Source: Pseudomonas grimontii
GTDB taxonomy: Bacteria > Pseudomonadota > Gammaproteobacteria > Pseudomonadales > Pseudomonadaceae
DNA: 64,000 bases
Direction: 5' to 3'
Assembly: GCF_007858185.1 (NCBI RefSeq)
Contig: NZ_VFES01000009.1
Coordinates: forward strand, 186,001-250,000
The position numbers were made by a program, and so were the translations under genes. Position 1 is the first letter of the stretch; every line of letters begins with the position of its first letter. The notes beneath the pieces were generated by a model that saw nothing but the letters and a program-made list of their open reading frames with translations, was not told where the DNA came from and ran no database searches. This document shows positions 61,366 through 64,000 of this stretch, piece after piece.

Positions 61366-63087
61366 CTATGCGTCATCCAGCGTTTTGCGCCGATACGGGA
61401 AGACATCAATAACCTTACCGGCGCGAATCGCTTCCTGCAGGCCTTTCCAGTAGTCGGCGTTGTACAACTCGCCATGCAGTTGATCGAACAGCTTGCGCTG
61501 GCCGGCATCGGCGAACAGGAACGGCGGGAATTCTTCCGGGAACACGTCCAGCGGGCCGATGGAGTACCAGGGCTCCGAGGCCATTTCATCCTCGGGCGTG
61601 CGTGGCGCGGGGATGTGGCGGAAGTTGGCTTCGGTGAGAAAGCAGATTTCGTCGTAGTCGTAGAACACCACGCGACCGTGACGGGTGACGCCGAAGTTCT
61701 TCAGCAGCATGTCGCCGGGGAAGATGTTCGCCGCCGCCAGTTGCTTGATCGCCAGGCCGTAGTCTTCCAGGGCTTCGCGTACCTGGGCGGGGTTGGCGTT
61801 TTCCAGGTAGAGGTTGAGCGGGGTCATGCGCCGTTCGGTCCAGCAGTGGCGGATCAGCACGGTGTCGCCTTCCACTTCGACGGTGCCGGCGGCGACGTCC
61901 AGCAGTTCAGCCAGGCACTCGGGCTCGAACTTGCTCAGGGGAAAGCGGAAGTCGGCGAACTCCTGGGTATCGGCCATGCGCCCGACGCGATCGACACTTT
62001 TGACCAGGCGGTACTTCTCGATCACCGTGGCGCGGTTGACGTTTTTCGACGGTGAAAAACGGTCCTTGATGATCTTGAACACGGTGTTGAAGCCCGGCAG
62101 GGTGAACACGCTCATGACCATGCCACGCACGCCGGGCGCCATGATGAATTGATCATCGGTGGTCGCCAGGTGGTTGATCAGCGCGCGGTAGAACTCCGAC
62201 TTGCCGTGTTTATAGAAACCAATCGAGGTGTACAGCTCGGCGATGTGCTTGCCCGGCAGGATGCGTTTGAGAAAGCCGATGAATTCCGCCGGCACCGGCA
62301 CGTCGACCATAAAGTAGGAGCGGGTAAACGAAAAGATGATCGACACCTCGGCTTCGTCGGTGATCAGCGCATCGATCCGGATGCCCTGGCCTTCACGGTG
62401 CAGCAGCGGAATCACCAGGGGCCATTGTTCGTCGCGGGTGTAGATGCGCCCTACGAGGTAGGCGCCTTTGTTGCGGTAGAGCACCGAGGAAAACAGCTCG
62501 ACCTTGAGGTCCGGGTCCTTGCACACCCAGTCCGGCAGGTTTTCCCGCAGTTGGGCTTCGAGGCGACGCAGGTCGGCGCTCAGGTCGGCGTAGGGCTCGC
62601 TGAAGCGATAGTCGGCAAAAATCTGCGCAAGCATCTCGGGAATTTGGCCCGCAGGCGCGTAGATACGGGTTTGCGCCGCCCGCGCCCGGCGCAGGCTCGG
62701 CCGGGTGGTGTGGATGAACATGCAGCCGTCGCTGATCAGGTCATGGCTGAACAGGCCGCAGAAGATCGAGTTGTACCAGGTCTCGGACAGCTCATCGTCA
62801 AAGCGCAGGTCGATCAGGCCGATGTAGGCGCTTTTCACCAGCGGCCATAGATCTATGTCGAGCAATGTGCCGCCGTCGAAATTCCCACGCAAGCGCGTGG
62901 TCACCTCGCCGACCTTGTCTTCATACAGGGCGATCCGCGCCGCCGACGCCGCTTGCCCCTGTTGCCACTGGGCCTTTTCGAAACGCTCGCGGGCGCCATC
63001 GGTGATCTGGCGGAAATGTTCGCGGTAATCGTCGAAGCCTTCGAGGATCGTACGGGCAATAGCAAGGGCGGGCGTGGATGGCGACAT
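61366..63087 (-). CDS. aceK: isocitrate dehydrogenase kinase/phosphatase
   Basis: Bifunctional enzyme that phosphorylates and dephosphorylates isocitrate dehydrogenase, switching carbon between the TCA cycle and the glyoxylate shunt. The 573 residues match AceK length. Segments include [32 protein letters not shown], the ATP-site [17 protein letters not shown], and [19 protein letters not shown] (kinase acid region). Convergent with the repeat-module gene; aceBA are not in the window, as usual in Pseudomonas where aceK stands alone. Confidence 0.96.
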   Translation of the reverse strand: MSPSTPALAIARTILEGFDDYREHFRQITDGARERFEKAQWQQGQAASAARIALYEDKVGEVTTRLRGNFDGGTLLDIDLWPLVKSAYIGLIDLRFDDELSETWYNSIFCGLFSHDLISDGCMFIHTTRPSLRRARAAQTRIYAPAGQIPEMLAQIFADYRFSEPYADLSADLRRLEAQLRENLPDWVCKDPDLKVELFSSVLYRNKGAYLVGRIYTRDEQWPLVIPLLHREGQGIRIDALITDEAEVSIIFSFTRSYFMVDVPVPAEFIGFLKRILPGKHIAELYTSIGFYKHGKSEFYRALINHLATTDDQFIMAPGVRGMVMSVFTLPGFNTVFKIIKDRFSPSKNVNRATVIEKYRLVKSVDRVGRMADTQEFADFRFPLSKFEPECLAELLDVAAGTVEVEGDTVLIRHCWTERRMTPLNLYLENANPAQVREALEDYGLAIKQLAAANIFPGDMLLKNFGVTRHGRVVFYDYDEICFLTEANFRHIPAPRTPEDEMASEPWYSIGPLDVFPEEFPPFLFADAGQRKLFDQLHGELYNADYWKGLQEAIRAGKVIDVFPYRRKTLDDA

Positions 63088-63477
63088 GCGGGAAACCTCG
63101 AACGGGCATCTGGAAGCCCAGAGCTTAGCCAGTGTACGAAGGCAGGAGAAGGGTCATTTTTTGCACTGACTTGTACAGCTCTGTTCGCTTCGTACATTTA
63201 TTTTCAGTTTATTTAATTCGACCAACCGGTCAATAAACGCACCAAAACGTCGCACTGTGTTTTATCCACACGCCTTTAACCCTGTGGCCTGGCAGGTAGA
63301 GGCCGGAAAACCGCCAGCCGTGACGGTCACATCCCCGCCGTAGGGTATTGGATCCAACTAAGGGAAACCCCGATTACCACCTTGATGGCACTTTGATATA
63401 TAGCGCGCCCTCTCCCACCCTAACAAGGTCCAAAGGCCGATCCGGGAGCAGGTTCTAATCACCCAAGGAGCATTGAG
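63088..63477. other. intergenic region between aceK and the chemoreceptor gene
   Basis: These 390 bases are divergent promoter space. The part near 63180-63230 is AT-rich (aceK side). A GCCGAT at 63436-63441 resembles the -10 core of FliA-dependent chemotaxis promoters, but a proper -35 at the right distance is not clear. Confidence 0.45.
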
Positions 63478-64000
63478 ATGTCATTGAGGAACATGAGGAT
63501 CGGTCTGCGTGCCAGTCTGAGTTTTGGGGTTTTGGCCAGCTTACTGGTGATTGTGGGAATGTTTGGCCTGGGCCAGATGGTCAAGCTGCGCGAAAGCGCG
63601 CTGGTCATTGAACAAACATGGATGCCGAGCATCGAGAATATCCACGACAGCGCAGCCTTGGTGGCCACTGTCCGCCTGGAGTCCCTGCGCCTGGTGAGCA
63701 CCGACGAATCTCGCGTGCGTGACACCAGCAGAGGCCTGATCACCCGCTCCAGCAGCGAACTGCAAGCCCTGCTCGAACGCCATGAAACCTTGCTCAGCAA
63801 TGACGAAGAGCGCGAACTGCTGAAAACGCTCAAGACCCATGTAGCAACGTACCTGGCCATCGTCGGGCAAATGGTCGCGTTGGTGGACAAAGATCAACAG
63901 CAAGACGCGCTCGACCTGCTCGTCAGCCGCCTCGCCCCCCAGGGCACGATCCTGAGCCAGAGTCTGGAAAACCTGATCGTCTTTAACCAGAACGGCGTCG
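63478..64000 (+). CDS. methyl-accepting chemotaxis protein, 5' part (cut by the window end)
   Basis: Open from an ATG eight bases after AAGGAG to the last base, 174 codons so far. It begins MSLRNMRIGLRASLSFGVLA and continues through a single hydrophobic helix (SLLVIVGMFGLGQM) into a periplasmic helical region (QTWMPSIENIHDSAALVATVRLESLRL, ELLKTLKTHVATYLAIVGQMV) of the four-helix-bundle (4HB_MCP) type. HAMP and signalling domains would lie beyond the window. Ligand unknown. Confidence 0.85.
   Translation, partial: MSLRNMRIGLRASLSFGVLASLLVIVGMFGLGQMVKLRESALVIEQTWMPSIENIHDSAALVATVRLESLRLVSTDESRVRDTSRGLITRSSSELQALLERHETLLSNDEERELLKTLKTHVATYLAIVGQMVALVDKDQQQDALDLLVSRLAPQGTILSQSLENLIVFNQNGV

Noticed and set aside
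63436..63441. FliA promoter for the chemoreceptor gene
   Set aside because: Only the GCCGAT core fits; no matching -35 at 11-12 bases, so it is not called as a feature.

Overview
The window looks like a chromosomal segment of a Pseudomonas of the fluorescens group. The supporting signs are high GC, Pseudomonas-type gene order (cysM-rlmD-relA-mazG; a gbuR-gbuA transport block; KAS III-ECF sigma-anti-sigma; hrpA; aceK) and many REP-type palindromes sharing a GGGAGGGGGCTTGC core. I saw no rRNA, tRNA, CRISPR array, phage module or insertion sequence. All calls come from reading the sequence; no searches were run.

Layout. 1-1.4 kb: end of purM, purN and a DUF3108 protein. 2.2-7.5 kb: a compact iron locus (one IucA/IucC-type siderophore synthetase, an MFS exporter and an IutA-like TonB receptor). 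7.6-13.7 kb: core genes on the minus strand (DUF2058, mazG, relA, rlmD, cysM), then a DTW-domain tRNA modification enzyme. 14.6-19.9 kb: guanidinobutyrate use (gbuR, gbuA, an NTF2-like protein, two transporters). 20-25.9 kb: a PA1414-type micro-ORF, a PtrR-like regulator beside a YbfB-type transporter, an NCS1 permease and a CvfB-like S1 protein. 26-33 kb: envelope proteins and a copABCD copper operon. 33-36 kb: an RhlE-type helicase and a small mechanosensitive channel.

36.3-41.1 kb holds the most unusual system: five tightly packed genes encoding a heme-oxygenase-like diiron oxidase fused to a cupin, a Rieske ferredoxin, an MFS transporter, an ATP-grasp ligase and a free-standing B3/4 (PheRS editing) domain. 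An Lrp/AsnC regulator lies just beyond it, and an Lrp-like operator lies in front of it. I read it as a pathway that oxidises a free amino acid, couples it by ATP-grasp chemistry, exports it, and protects the translation machinery by trans-editing. This is inference.

41.8-49.2 kb: EamA exporter, azoR, a LysR regulator, an alpha/beta hydrolase, a cyclophilin, an ABC exporter and aqpZ. 49.3-54.1 kb: an acyltransferase-like gene, a porin, and the operon KAS III-ECF sigma-anti-sigma. 54.5-58.4 kb: hrpA. 58.7-61.4 kb: two unrecognised proteins sharing a repeated helical module; the first also has two PPxY motifs. 61.4-64 kb: aceK and the start of a chemoreceptor gene that runs off the window.
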